From assembly GCF_001625565.1 (NCBI RefSeq), contig NZ_AUXS01000075.1:62001-126000 (forward strand): a DNA stretch of 64,000 nucleotides. The letters are read 5' to 3'. How positions within the stretch are numbered: the first letter of the stretch is position 1; each line of letters starts with the position of its first letter. The position numbers were made by a program, and so were the translations under genes. This stretch comes from Pseudoalteromonas luteoviolacea NCIMB 1944. GTDB lineage: Bacteria; Pseudomonadota; Gammaproteobacteria; Enterobacterales; Alteromonadaceae. This document shows, one piece after another, positions 26,758 through 35,444 of the stretch. Below the pieces are notes generated by a model. That model was not told the origin of the DNA and made no database searches. It saw only the letters and a program-made list of their open reading frames with translations.

Positions 26758-27465
26758 TTAAATATTGACCGCAACGGAATCAACATCTTTTACGCGTGCT
26801 CGGATGGTTTTCCCTGATTTTACATTTTTTACACGAATTTGCTCGCCGAGATTGCCATCTTGCAGGGCGATCCCCTGAGTTTTGATAGCAAAGTGCCCAT
26901 TGCCAGCCACTATTATGACAGAGTCTCCCTTACAAACCATACAAACATGACGTAAATTGATGGCTTTGTCAGCTTGGATGCGACGTTTCGTTTTACTACC
27001 AACTAACATATCAATGCTATCAATGTTTGAAGCGCGAACAAAGTGTTTTGGTCGCATTGCCATTTTTAAGTCGCCAGCTTGCAAAACAGTGCCTTTATCC
27101 AGCTGCTGAGTACTGACTATGACCGGGTATAAAGTTTCTATTTTTATATGCACAAACTGTACCCAGTTCTTTTTGTCGTTGCAGCGAACTTGTACGGTAA
27201 CTTGACGATTAAATGGAGGTGAGGCTTTGCTAGAAACTTTTAATGGCGACTTACATTGCCGATTAGGGAGCCGTGAATCCAGCGGCAATGCAGAGACATT
27301 GACTTCCCCTTTTGGGTCCTCAGTGGTATGTTTTTCCACATACTTTATTGCGACTTCCTGAATTTGTACTGGCTCATAGGTGTGAGCGTAAACAGGCTGC
27401 TTGGCTAAAAAATATGCCAAAATGAGAAAGAATTGAACTGCAATTGTATTTTTTAACAAACTCAT
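26758..27465 (-). CDS. flgA: Flagellar P-ring assembly chaperone FlgA
   Basis: FlgA is the periplasmic chaperone for P-ring assembly. The 235-residue protein has a signal peptide (a hydrophobic stretch ending VYA near residue 27) and a C-terminal SAF domain. This includes VIVSTQQLDKGTVLQAGDLKMA, a later GDSVIIVAGNGHFAIKTQGIALQDGNLGEQIRVKN stretch, and the closing GKTIRARVKD. The flgA-flgM-flgN order on the minus strand, divergent from cheV, is the standard gammaproteobacterial flagellar arrangement. Assignment is secure. Confidence 0.94.
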   Translation of the reverse strand: MSLLKNTIAVQFFLILAYFLAKQPVYAHTYEPVQIQEVAIKYVEKHTTEDPKGEVNVSALPLDSRLPNRQCKSPLKVSSKASPPFNRQVTVQVRCNDKKNWVQFVHIKIETLYPVIVSTQQLDKGTVLQAGDLKMAMRPKHFVRASNIDSIDMLVGSKTKRRIQADKAINLRHVCMVCKGDSVIIVAGNGHFAIKTQGIALQDGNLGEQIRVKNVKSGKTIRARVKDVDSVAVNI

Positions 27466-27605
27466 GATGTTTCGACTATGCTTATGGGGTGAAACAAGGT
27501 ATAAAGATTTTGCGTGAATTGCTTCACCGCTTCAAGGGCAACTTTGAATGCTATATGACAAGCAAACATTGTTCCGATAAGCTGTATTTTGAGTAGGAGA
27601 ATGAA

Positions 27606-28538
27606 ATGGCAGGTATTTTAGACTCAGTTAACCAACGAACACAGTTGGTGGGTCAAAACCGACTTGAACTATTACTCTTTCGTTTGAAGGGGCGCCAACG
27701 CTTCGGTATCAATGTTTTTAAAGTAAGAGAAGTATTGCAGTGCCCACCTCTTACCGCCATGCCAAAATCTAATTCGTATGTGCGTGGTGTTGCACATATT
27801 CGTGGCCAAACTATTTCCGTAATTGACATGTCGCTTGCGGTGGGTGGGCCCCCAATTGAAGATATTAAAAATTGTTTTGTGATCATTGCCGAATACAATC
27901 GCTCTGTGCAGGGCTTTTTGGTTGGTGCAGTTGAGCGCATCGTGAATATGAATTGGGAACGTATCATGCCTCCGCCATCAGGAGCTGGTCGATATTCTTA
28001 CGTGACAGCGGTGACAGAAATCGAGGAAGAGCTGGTTGAGATCCTTGACGTTGAAAAAATATTGAACGAGATCTGCCCAATAAATACGGAAGTTAGTCAA
28101 GATATTGTCGCAGACGGTGAGATGCAAAAAGATCTCGGTGAGCGTATTGTATTTATTGCAGATGACTCTGCCGTTGCACGAAACCAAGTAAAAAGAGCAC
28201 TTGAACCTTTGGGTGTGCAAACTGAACTAGCGAAAAATGGTAAAGAAGCGCTGATCAGACTCAAAGAAATTGCAGAAGTAGATTGCCAAAACGATATCAC
28301 AGAGCGTGTTGGGTTATTAATTTCTGATGTAGAGATGCCAGAAATGGATGGTTATACCTTAACGGCTGAAATTAAGGCAGATCCTAAGCTAGCGCCTTTA
28401 CATGTCATCTTACATACTTCACTCAGTGGGGTATTCAATCAGGCAATGATTGAAAAAGTGGGTGCAGATGACTTTATTGCCAAATTTAACCCGGATGAGC
28501 TGGCTTCGGCTGTGAAAAAATGGGTTCATTGTGATTAA
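27606..28538 (+). CDS. cheV: Chemotaxis coupling protein CheV
   Basis: CheV couples chemoreceptors to CheA and is regulated by phosphorylation. The 310-residue protein has an N-terminal CheW-like domain (about 15-160; FGINVFKVREVL and VAHIRGQTISVID motifs) and a C-terminal receiver domain (about 178-305) with the phosphoacceptor Asp241 in LLISDVEMPEMDG. An AGGAGA ribosome-binding site precedes the ATG. It is followed after 16 bases by cheR, as in Vibrio and Alteromonadales flagellar loci. Confidence 0.95.
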   Translation: MAGILDSVNQRTQLVGQNRLELLLFRLKGRQRFGINVFKVREVLQCPPLTAMPKSNSYVRGVAHIRGQTISVIDMSLAVGGPPIEDIKNCFVIIAEYNRSVQGFLVGAVERIVNMNWERIMPPPSGAGRYSYVTAVTEIEEELVEILDVEKILNEICPINTEVSQDIVADGEMQKDLGERIVFIADDSAVARNQVKRALEPLGVQTELAKNGKEALIRLKEIAEVDCQNDITERVGLLISDVEMPEMDGYTLTAEIKADPKLAPLHVILHTSLSGVFNQAMIEKVGADDFIAKFNPDELASAVKKWVHCD

Positions 28539-28554
28539 TAAGTGGTGGTAAACC

Positions 28555-29388
28555 TTGGAAAATAAACATTTAGAGCAAAGCGAGTACGATCAGTTTCGCA
28601 CCTTTTTAGAGCAGCAGTGTGGCATAGTACTTGGCGATAATAAGCTTTATTTGGTCAAAAGCCGCCTTGCGCCTTTAATGTCCCGGTTTAATGTCGATTC
28701 ATTATCGTCATTGGTGACAAAAACGCTCAGCCCACACGAAAGACAGCTCAGAGCTGCTGTGGTCGATGCGATGACGACGAATGAGACTTTGTGGTTTCGA
28801 GATCAGTACCCGTTTGAACTGCTTAAAAAGAAGATTTATCCTGAATTTAAGGATTTACGTAGACCTGTCAAGATTTGGTCAGCGGCGAGCTCTTCAGGCC
28901 AAGAGCCTTACTCGATTGCGATGTCAACCAGTGAGTATCAATCGCAAAACCCTGGCGCGCTAAAAATGGGCGCCCAAGTGGTGGGTACAGATATTTCTAA
29001 CACTATGTTGGATATGTGTAAAAATGCCGAGTATGACGCCTTAGCACTGGCGCGAGGGTTATCTCCTGAGAGACGTAAAAAGTTTTTCATGGACAGCGGT
29101 AATGGAATGGCGCGTGTTGTTGACCCAATTCGTAAAATGGTCAATTTCCGTCATTTAAACCTGCTTGATTCCTACGCGTTATTGGGTAAGTTTGATGTTA
29201 TCTTCTGTCGTAACGTATTGATTTATTTTTCTCCAGAAGTCAAAGCGAAAATCATTTCTCAGTTTGCTCAGGCACTGAATCCAAATGGTTATTTGTTCTT
29301 GGGAGCATCGGAGTCCATGGCGGGATTAAGTAATGACTTTGAAATGTTACGTTGTAATCCTGGGATAATTTACCAGAAGAAATCCTAA
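28555..29388 (+). CDS. cheR: Chemotaxis protein methyltransferase CheR
   Basis: CheR methylates glutamates of chemoreceptors using S-adenosylmethionine. The 277-residue protein has the N-terminal helical domain, the AdoMet-binding SAASSSGQEPYSIAM motif (about residues 105-122) and the FDVIFCRNVLIYF motif near residue 220. The start is TTG, spaced about seven bases from GGTGG; no alternative ATG fits. A strong terminator follows. The rod and hook genes flgB onwards, which often follow cheR in this locus, are absent here. Confidence 0.94.
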   Translation: MENKHLEQSEYDQFRTFLEQQCGIVLGDNKLYLVKSRLAPLMSRFNVDSLSSLVTKTLSPHERQLRAAVVDAMTTNETLWFRDQYPFELLKKKIYPEFKDLRRPVKIWSAASSSGQEPYSIAMSTSEYQSQNPGALKMGAQVVGTDISNTMLDMCKNAEYDALALARGLSPERRKKFFMDSGNGMARVVDPIRKMVNFRHLNLLDSYALLGKFDVIFCRNVLIYFSPEVKAKIISQFAQALNPNGYLFLGASESMAGLSNDFEMLRCNPGIIYQKKS

Positions 29389-29390
29389 TC

Positions 29391-29418
29391 AAAAAAGCAG
29401 TCGAGAGACTGCTTTTTT
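29391..29418. terminator. Bidirectional terminator between cheR and ygiC
   Basis: AAGCAGTC paired with GACTGCTT around GAGA, with A and T runs on both sides, sits between convergent genes. Confidence 0.92.
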
Positions 29419-29437
29419 GTCACTTTGAACAGTGTTA

Positions 29438-30607
29438 TCAACCCAAAATTACGTGCGGTACGAAACGGCTCAAATCTTGTGTGATTAAACTCGTATCAGC
29501 TCTAAGCCCAATCCCTGCTGGTTGGTCGCCTATCACCCAACTGCCGACCACGATATGTTCACCTGCAAAATTGGGAAGTGCTTTAAACTCCTGATATATG
29601 TACCCTTCATCTCCATAAGTGCCAGGCGAATGCGCTATTACTTTCCCCTCTTTCAATATTTCGATATTTGCGCCCTCACGAGAGAAAATTGGTTTCTTAA
29701 CACTGCCTTTTTGTGCGTCTAGTTTGTGTTTTTGATCACCAAAATAAGCAGGTAGTAAATTGGGGTGGTTGGGAAAGTATTGCCAAAGTAAAGGTAAAAT
29801 GGCTTTGTTGGATAGTATAGATTTCCATGCAGGCTCTAACCATTGAGTGGACAGAGTTTGCAACGGATCCGCATACTCGTCACTAAACATAAATTCCCAC
29901 GGGTATAACTTAAAACACCAATTAATAGTATTATCAGCCAGATCCGTAAAATGGTTTTCAGTGCTGAGCCCAATATCTTCAATGTAGGTAAATCGACAAG
30001 GAATGCCTGCTTCAAGAGCACAACTTCTGAGGTAGTCCACGGTACCTTTGTCTTCTTCTGTATCTTTGCAGCAACTAAAGTGCAGGGCATGACTTCGATT
30101 GAACTTGTGTATATGACGAAATCGAGAAATCAGCTGCTCCTGAATACTATTATATTGATCACTGTTTCTCGGCAGGCTTCCTGCTGATACTTGCTGCTCT
30201 AACCACATCCATTGCCAATAAGCTGTCTCAAACAATGATGTCGGCGTATCATAATTGGCTTCTAAGAGCTTAGCATGGGAAGTACCGTCGTAGCAGAAAT
30301 CAAAACGACCATAGAGATGTGGATCTTTGCGCAGCCATGAGCGCCTGACCGTTGACCAGAACTTTTCAGGGATAGCAAAGCGGCGCATTAACTCATCGTC
30401 ATCACATATTTTATCAACTAAAAAGAGCAACATCTCATGAAGCTCCTGTGTGGGTGCTTCAATATCTTGTTCTATTTGTGTCAGCGTAAATTGGTAGTAG
30501 GCACTTTCATCCCAATAGGGTTGGCCATGCATGGTATGAAATTTAAAGCCCAATGCATTGGCTTGCTGTTGCCAGTCAGCTCGAGGCTGGATCGGTATTC
30601 TTAGCAT
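29438..30607 (-). CDS. ygiC: YgiC/YjfC-type glutathionylspermidine synthase-like ATP-grasp protein
   Basis: The 389-residue protein belongs to the ATP-grasp family related to the synthetase domain of glutathionylspermidine synthase. It matches E. coli YgiC over its full length: FHTMHGQPYWDE near residue 25, WDGT/YDGT region, LEANYDTPTSLFE, FKLYPWEFM, WLEPAWKSILSNKA, then VKKPIFSREGAN (ATP binding) and a WVIGDQPAGIGLR ending. The substrate of YgiC-type proteins is not firmly known. I take the ATG at 30607 (MLRIPIQPR) by alignment; a longer frame exists but overruns the known N-terminus. It is the third gene of a DUF350-DUF1190-ATP-grasp set. Confidence 0.88.
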   Translation of the reverse strand: MLRIPIQPRADWQQQANALGFKFHTMHGQPYWDESAYYQFTLTQIEQDIEAPTQELHEMLLFLVDKICDDDELMRRFAIPEKFWSTVRRSWLRKDPHLYGRFDFCYDGTSHAKLLEANYDTPTSLFETAYWQWMWLEQQVSAGSLPRNSDQYNSIQEQLISRFRHIHKFNRSHALHFSCCKDTEEDKGTVDYLRSCALEAGIPCRFTYIEDIGLSTENHFTDLADNTINWCFKLYPWEFMFSDEYADPLQTLSTQWLEPAWKSILSNKAILPLLWQYFPNHPNLLPAYFGDQKHKLDAQKGSVKKPIFSREGANIEILKEGKVIAHSPGTYGDEGYIYQEFKALPNFAGEHIVVGSWVIGDQPAGIGLRADTSLITQDLSRFVPHVILG

Positions 30608-30644
30608 AATATGTAGGAGTTGGTTTAGTGTGAGGAGGGAGAGG

Positions 30645-31238
30645 TTATCCCCCCCAGCTCCTCGAACTGGCACTGCGGCCAAATCCACCGCGACTTTTTG
30701 TTCGTGTTACGGTTTTACTTGGTTTAGGTTGATAGTTAATCGACGTGCTTTTTACTGTGGTTGTACCGGCAGAGTTGACGCTGGAAACGACGCTATTTTG
30801 TGCATTGCGATATTGAAAGAAGTCGTCTTTACTGCGATAAAGAGGCTTGGCACCTGAATAGTATTTTCCGCTTAAAAAGGCTGCTTTTCTTTTTTTGCGC
30901 TTTTTCATCGCATCTAGGCCTTCGTCTACAGCTTCTGCAAGTAATGCAACCATAAAGCCTGCCATAACCGGACGCCATAACCCGCCATTATTTTCACAGC
31001 GCTCATATCCAAAGTCACTTTCACAGAGCTGCTCAGTAGCATATCGCGGAGCTTCAGATAAATGTTGGTCTTTGGCTTGTTGGTAATGATATAAGCACGA
31101 CTCTGTCTCAACGCCAAATGATGTGCATTCATCCACATCTTTAAAGAGCAGTGCAGATTCTTCAGAGTCTGAGCAGCCAGCTAAACCAGCTGTGGTGCCC
31201 ATCATTAGAGTAAGTTTGATTTGCTTGCTGCGTTTCAT
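30645..31238 (-). CDS. ygiB: YgiB/YjfM-type DUF1190 lipoprotein
   Basis: This 197-residue lipoprotein (LAGC, Cys21) is of the DUF1190/UPF0441 family, with the FKDVDECTSFG start, the ATEQLCESDFG-RCE segment and a glycine-serine-rich C-terminus ending RSWGG. Its function is unknown. It is consistently paired with the YgiC-type ATP-grasp protein and often with a DUF350 membrane protein, as here. A long basic KKRKKRK stretch lies after a hydrophobic segment near residue 105. Confidence 0.82.
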   Translation of the reverse strand: MKRSKQIKLTLMMGTTAGLAGCSDSEESALLFKDVDECTSFGVETESCLYHYQQAKDQHLSEAPRYATEQLCESDFGYERCENNGGLWRPVMAGFMVALLAEAVDEGLDAMKKRKKRKAAFLSGKYYSGAKPLYRSKDDFFQYRNAQNSVVSSVNSAGTTTVKSTSINYQPKPSKTVTRTKSRGGFGRSASSRSWGG

Positions 31239-31247
31239 ACTTACTCC

Positions 31248-31652
31248 TTAGTAGGTCATACAGGCTGCATTAAGAATACCCGTTGCCAGTGAAGCTCCAC
31301 CGAGAAACAATCCAGCACTTATATGGTTATTTTCAATTTTCTCGGATAATTTAGGCATATATAGACGTACTAGAAAGAAAGTTACTAGCTGCATTACACC
31401 CGCAATAATGCCCCAAATTGCAAAATCGACCAATGACACTGCGTTGACGGCGGCGCTGGCAATTGGCAGAGTGAAACCAATCAAGGTGCCGCCAAATGCT
31501 GCAGCCGCTGCAGGATTGTCTTTCTTTACCAGTTTCCACTCACAGTGTGGTGTTATTTTGGTATAAACATATAAAAAAGTAAGGATCAGCAAGTAGCCGA
31601 TCAAAAAATACAAAATAAATGGAATGAATCCCTGTAAAGACTCCAAAATCAT
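31248..31652 (-). CDS. yjfL: DUF350 (YjfL-like) inner-membrane protein
   Basis: The 134-residue protein has four predicted membrane helices and the DUF350 pattern (FGGTLIGFTLPIASAAVNA; WGIIAGVMQLVTFFLVR; GLFLGGASLATGILNAA). It lies 9 bases upstream of the DUF1190 gene. DUF350-DUF1190-ATP-grasp is the core of the yjf operon of E. coli, whose role is not well defined but is tied to envelope stress. An AAGGTATATAACCTC stretch precedes the start. Confidence 0.85.
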   Translation of the reverse strand: MILESLQGFIPFILYFLIGYLLILTFLYVYTKITPHCEWKLVKKDNPAAAAAFGGTLIGFTLPIASAAVNAVSLVDFAIWGIIAGVMQLVTFFLVRLYMPKLSEKIENNHISAGLFLGGASLATGILNAACMTY

Positions 31653-31675
31653 GAGGTTATATACCTTTTATGTTC

Positions 31676-32038
31676 TTATTCGTGAAGTAGTAAGTGCTCC
31701 AATTCACGGTGAAGAATATCGTCATCACCGATGTTTAATTCTATCAAACGTTTCAGATGGGTAACACTGTCTATGTCAATTTGTGCACAGTGTAACCCTA
31801 AATGAGCTTCCTCGATATGGCGAATTTCGACTTCCATGTTTATTTCAATTTCACTGCCTGGCAGCATAAATTTTAAACTTGCCGGTTGTCCTTTTAGTGG
31901 AGTGAGTCCAATAGGGAGCGTGATAAGGGCACCATTTAATGACAAATCAATAATCTCACACTGATAATCACCAGTGGTTGTCATCAGCGTGGCTGCGTTA
32001 GAAAATAAAATCCGGGAAAATTTTCTGCGTTCTGTCAT
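31676..32038 (-). CDS. PilZ-domain protein
   Basis: A single PilZ domain of 120 residues, a c-di-GMP receptor module. It begins ERRKFSRI, which supplies an RxxxR-like arginine motif, followed by the second motif region around DLSLNGALI (D-S--G pattern). Both binding motifs are recognisable, so c-di-GMP binding is plausible. The target is unknown; proximity to flagellar genes is suggestive only. It precedes the DUF350 gene by 23 bases and may share its transcript. Confidence 0.85.
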   Translation of the reverse strand: MTERRKFSRILFSNAATLMTTTGDYQCEIIDLSLNGALITLPIGLTPLKGQPASLKFMLPGSEIEINMEVEIRHIEEAHLGLHCAQIDIDSVTHLKRLIELNIGDDDILHRELEHLLLHE

Positions 32039-32097
32039 AAGTTGATCTCGTCATACTGTTAATTCAAGTTTAGTCATATTTTGGCGGACTAACCAGA

Positions 32098-32131
32098 TAT
32101 AAAAAAGCCCTGAAAAAGGTCAGGGCTTGTA
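32098..32131 (-). terminator. Rho-independent terminator after ettA
   Basis: On the minus strand AAGCCCTGACC...CAGGGCTTTTTTA forms an 8-bp stem followed by a six-base T run, just after the ettA stop. Confidence 0.88.
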
Positions 32132-32149
32132 AATCAAAAGTGGTTCAAA

Positions 32150-33814
32150 TTAACCGATCTTTTTGTATTTGATACGTTTAGGTTCTGCCGCTTCAGCACC
32201 AAAAGTTTTCTTTAACCACTCTTCGTATTCAGTATAGTTACCATCGAAGAAGTTAATTTGACCTTCGTCACGGTAATCAAGAATATGCGTTGCTATACGG
32301 TCAAGGAACCAACGGTCGTGCGAAATACACATGACACAGCCTGGGAATTCCAAAATTGCGTTTTCCAGTGCTCGCAGTGTTTCAACGTCAAGGTCGTTGG
32401 TCGGCTCATCCAGCAGGATCACGTTGCCACCTGCTTTTAGCAGTTTAGCAAGGTGAAGACGGTTGCGCTCACCACCAGAGAGTTCTTTTACGAACTTTTG
32501 CTGATCGTTTCCTTTAAAGTTGAATCGACCAACATAGGCACGGCTTGGGATTTCAAAGTTGCCAATTTTAAGAATATCTTGGCCGTTAGAGATCTCTTGG
32601 AAAACCGTGTTGCCGTCGTCCATGTTATCACGGAACTGCTCTACAGTTGCAAGCTCGACCGTGTCGCCCAATTTGATTTCACCACTGTCTGGTTGCTCTT
32701 CACCGCTTAGCATTCTAAATAGCGTTGATTTACCCGCTCCGTTGGCACCGATAATACCGACGATAGCACCTTTAGGCATAGAGAAGCTAAGGTCGTCAAT
32801 TAGAACGCGGTCGCCAAAGCCTTTTTTCAGGTTATTCACTTCAATAACTTGATCACCTAAACGCGGACCTGGTGGAATGAAGAGTTCATTGGTCTCGTTA
32901 CGTTTTTGATAATCTGACTGCTGAAGTTCGGTGAACTGAGCCATACGCGCTTTCGATTTCGCTTGACGGCCTTTTGGATTTGAACGAACCCACTCAAGCT
33001 CTTTCTCAATTGATTTTTGGCGTGCTTTCTCAGATTTTTCTTCTTGTTTAAGACGTGCATCTTTTTGCTCAAGCCAAGAAGTATAGTTCCCTTCCCAAGG
33101 GATACCATGGCCGCGGTCTAATTCTAAGATCCAACCTGCAACGTTGTCTAGGAAGTAACGGTCGTGGGTAATTGCTACAACAGTACCTTCATAGTCGTGC
33201 AAGAAGCGTTCAAGCCATGCGACTGATTCGGCATCAAGGTGGTTAGTCGGTTCGTCCAGAAGTAGCATGTCTGGCTTTTCAAGTAGCAGACGACAAATTG
33301 CAACACGGCGTCGTTCACCACCAGACAAGTTTTCAATTTTTGCATCCCACTCAGGCAGTCGCAAAGCATCAGCTGCGCGTTCCAATGCATTGTCTAAGTT
33401 ATGACCATCATGAGCTTGAATGATAGCTTCTAGTTCGCCTTGTTCTTTTGCCAGCGCGTCGAAGTCAGCTCCGTCCATTGCATACTCAGCATAAACTTCA
33501 TCTAGGCGCGTAAGAGCATTTTTAACTTCACTTACCGCTTCTTCGATGGTTTCGCGCACGGTTTTACTTTCGTCTAATACAGGTTCTTGTGGTAGGTAAC
33601 CAATTTTCGTACCGGGTTGTGGACGAGCTTCCCCTTCAAACTCAGTGTCTACACCTGCCATGATGCGTAGTAGGGTAGATTTACCTGCGCCATTTAGACC
33701 AAGTACACCAATTTTCGCGCCAGGGAAAAAGCACAAAGAAATGTCTTTTAGGATAGTACGCTTAGGTGGCACAACTTTGCTCACCCGCGACATTGTATAA
33801 ATATATTGAGCCAT
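32150..33814 (-). CDS. ettA: Energy-dependent translational throttle protein EttA
   Basis: EttA is an ABC-F protein that binds the ribosomal E site and gates the first elongation step according to the ATP/ADP ratio. The 554 residues are full length. Two ABC domains have Walker A GLNGAGKST and GANGAGKST, signatures LSGGERRRVA and LSGGERNRLHLA, and Walker B with LDEPTNHLD and LDEPTNDLD. The ABC-F linker carries the arm region around residue 260. There is no membrane segment. It is the last conserved chromosomal gene before the phage-tail cluster. Confidence 0.97.
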   Translation of the reverse strand: MAQYIYTMSRVSKVVPPKRTILKDISLCFFPGAKIGVLGLNGAGKSTLLRIMAGVDTEFEGEARPQPGTKIGYLPQEPVLDESKTVRETIEEAVSEVKNALTRLDEVYAEYAMDGADFDALAKEQGELEAIIQAHDGHNLDNALERAADALRLPEWDAKIENLSGGERRRVAICRLLLEKPDMLLLDEPTNHLDAESVAWLERFLHDYEGTVVAITHDRYFLDNVAGWILELDRGHGIPWEGNYTSWLEQKDARLKQEEKSEKARQKSIEKELEWVRSNPKGRQAKSKARMAQFTELQQSDYQKRNETNELFIPPGPRLGDQVIEVNNLKKGFGDRVLIDDLSFSMPKGAIVGIIGANGAGKSTLFRMLSGEEQPDSGEIKLGDTVELATVEQFRDNMDDGNTVFQEISNGQDILKIGNFEIPSRAYVGRFNFKGNDQQKFVKELSGGERNRLHLAKLLKAGGNVILLDEPTNDLDVETLRALENAILEFPGCVMCISHDRWFLDRIATHILDYRDEGQINFFDGNYTEYEEWLKKTFGAEAAEPKRIKYKKIG

Positions 33815-34399
33815 GAATCTGTTCCGACTTATTTTTTATTTCCGCTATTGTAGTTACAACTTACGGTGCATTCAATGCAAGTCAGACGATTAGGGCTGCA
33901 AGTTAGTCTGTCTTGAGTACTTTTTGACACGAAACAAGGTCTGTCGCACCACAGGGTGTACTAAGTAGCGGCTGTCAATTATCCATTTTTATTGCTCAAA
34001 AGAGCTTAATTTTACTTGTTTACATTTGAAAATAAAATGAAACAAAAACGGTGGGCCAATAAATGGAAAACGAGTGTGTTTTTTTTAAGTCTTTATTGTT
34101 AGGGCATTTTTGACCTGTTTCAATTCCTAAAAAAAGGTATTATTTACCTATGCTCAGCAAAGCTATGAAGAAAAGCCGTTAACTTCTATGTTGCTCAGAG
34201 CACCTCAATAATTGTTCATAATTATATATGGGCACAAACGCCTCCTTGTAAGGAAGCCGATAAATACAGACTGATTAGCAAACCCTGCAAAACGAGCAGT
34301 CTCTATAAACCTCACAGCTTTTGGCTCTGATAATTCACCATTTGCTGAACACATTTCACATCACCAAGAAGCTTAACTGACCAATCGGTAAGGATCGCA
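33815..34399. other. Gene-free boundary region between ettA and the tail cluster
   Basis: These 585 bases hold no convincing gene. The left part must contain the ettA promoter. The right part carries a promoter block shared with the repeat array at 55008-55850 (listed separately at 34110). Downstream of that block a leader of about 250 bases runs to the HTH gene without a T-tailed hairpin. No integrase gene, tRNA or obvious attachment repeat is visible, so the left edge of the inserted cluster cannot be placed exactly. Confidence 0.5.
34110..34152 (+). promoter_or_regulatory. Cluster promoter block (copy A of the repeated late-promoter element)
   Basis: TGACCTGTTT (34111), then a -10-like TATTAT 17 bases after CTGTTT, then CCTATGCT, match the blocks at 55008, 55165, 55357, 55549 and 55741. 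The upstream TTAGGGCA is shared with the copy at 55165. It would start a transcript near 34150 towards the HTH and Q-like genes. The -35 is poor, so an activator is likely needed. Confidence 0.5.
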
Positions 34400-34675
34400 A
34401 TGACACAGTCAAGTTACTCATCAAACAGAATTTTTAAAAATAAGCGAACTCCGCTGGGCGCGGAGATCCTCCGTTTTGCTAGACGCATGCGCGGCTTCAC
34501 TCAAGCTGAGTCTGCAGCCAATTATGGGATTGAAGAGCGCACACTCAGGCGCTGGGAAAATAAAGAGTACAGTCCGAAATGGAATGATGTGATTGGTCTA
34601 GTAGAAGATGTTTATTCACTCGATATATTAGAAGTAATAGGAAAGCTCAATGATTGCGACACAAATAACCATTAA
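34400..34675 (+). CDS. Small helix-turn-helix regulator of the tail cluster
   Basis: This 91-residue DNA-binding protein has an XRE/Cro-like HTH at about residues 20-65: EILRFARRMRGFTQAESAANYGIEERTLRRWENKEYSP, with the recognition helix around ERTLRRWE. It is the first gene of the cluster, 250 bases behind the repeated promoter block, and overlaps the next gene by 26 bases. It could repress or activate the cluster promoters. The target is not known; binding to the TGACCTGTTT block is a guess. Confidence 0.7.
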   Translation: MTQSSYSSNRIFKNKRTPLGAEILRFARRMRGFTQAESAANYGIEERTLRRWENKEYSPKWNDVIGLVEDVYSLDILEVIGKLNDCDTNNH

Positions 34676-35009
34676 ACAAATTCGCACAGCCTTAAGACGT
34701 TGGGGTAAATATTGGCGTCAGCGAGAGCTGGGTAAAGGCTTTAGCCGCCAAGCCGTCACCGAGCAAACTGGGGGCGGACGTACCAATTACTTCTCCAGCG
34801 ACATGATGAATGTACCGGAAGAAATTGAATTACTGGGGCAGTTGATCAGTAAACTGCGGCCAGAATGTATCCGAGCAATACGTGCAAAGTATTTGCTGGA
34901 TGTTGAACTGAGCCAGGCTGCAAAAATGCTTGGCTTTGATACAAAGCGCTCGGCAGAGTTTTGGCTAACCAAGGCTGAAAGAACGCTCATGCTGGAGTTG
35001 AGCTACTAA
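34650..35009 (+). CDS. Candidate phage antitermination protein, Q-like
   Basis: This 119-residue basic protein has the pattern of the small lambdoid antitermination Q family (phage 82/21 type): an N-terminal RRWGKYWRQRELGKG segment, a middle D-M..PEEIELLGQLISKLRPE, and a C-terminal sigma-like HTH with IRAIRAKYLLDVELSQAAKMLGF, then AEFWLTKAERTL. Such proteins load at late promoters and let RNA polymerase read through terminators. The cluster contains many internal terminators, which fits. A small transcription activator of the ArpU/RinA type is the alternative. It overlaps the HTH gene by 26 bases and precedes the lysis genes. Confidence 0.5.
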   Translation: MIATQITIKQIRTALRRWGKYWRQRELGKGFSRQAVTEQTGGGRTNYFSSDMMNVPEEIELLGQLISKLRPECIRAIRAKYLLDVELSQAAKMLGFDTKRSAEFWLTKAERTLMLELSY

Positions 35010-35024
35010 ATAGTAGGAAATCAT

Positions 35025-35444
35025 ATGTCGATCATGAATACGGTTGAGCAAATCAAGAAACATGAGGGCTATCGACGCTTTCCGTATTACTGTACGGGAG
35101 GAAAACTGACGATAGGTTATGGCAGAAATTTAGACAATAAAGGAGTGGATAAAGATGAGGCGGAGTATTTACTCGCGCAAGATATTCAAAATGCACTGGC
35201 AGGTGTAAAGCGTCGTATTGACGTTTCGCATTGCAATGAAGCGAGGATCGCAGTGCTGACAAATATGGCCTTAAATATTGGCTTACAAGGGTTGATGGGA
35301 TTCAAAAAAATGCTTGCTCATGTGCAACAAGGAGAGTTTGAAGATGCCGCGGTAGAAATGCTTGATAGCCGCTGGGCAAATCAAGTACCTACTCGAGCGC
35401 AAGAATTAGCACAGCAGATGTTGAGCGGGGAGTGGCAATCATGA
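35025..35444 (+). CDS. Phage-type endolysin (GH24 lysozyme)
   Basis: This 139-residue GH24 muramidase cleaves peptidoglycan to release particles from the cell. The catalytic E-8-C-5-T triad spacing of RrrD/P1-type lysozymes is visible as Glu14, Cys23 and Thr29 in HEGYRRFPYYC and KLTIGYGR. There is no signal-anchor segment, so it needs a holin, which is the likely role of the next gene. The ATG has an AGGAAAT ribosome-binding site. An in-frame ATG three codons later is an alternative start. It opens the lysis cassette. Confidence 0.9.
   Translation: MSIMNTVEQIKKHEGYRRFPYYCTGGKLTIGYGRNLDNKGVDKDEAEYLLAQDIQNALAGVKRRIDVSHCNEARIAVLTNMALNIGLQGLMGFKKMLAHVQQGEFEDAAVEMLDSRWANQVPTRAQELAQQMLSGEWQS

Noticed and set aside
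27560..27600. Sigma-28 promoter before cheV
   Set aside because: A TCCGATAA match to the -10 exists near 27572, but no TAAA-type -35 is found at the right distance.
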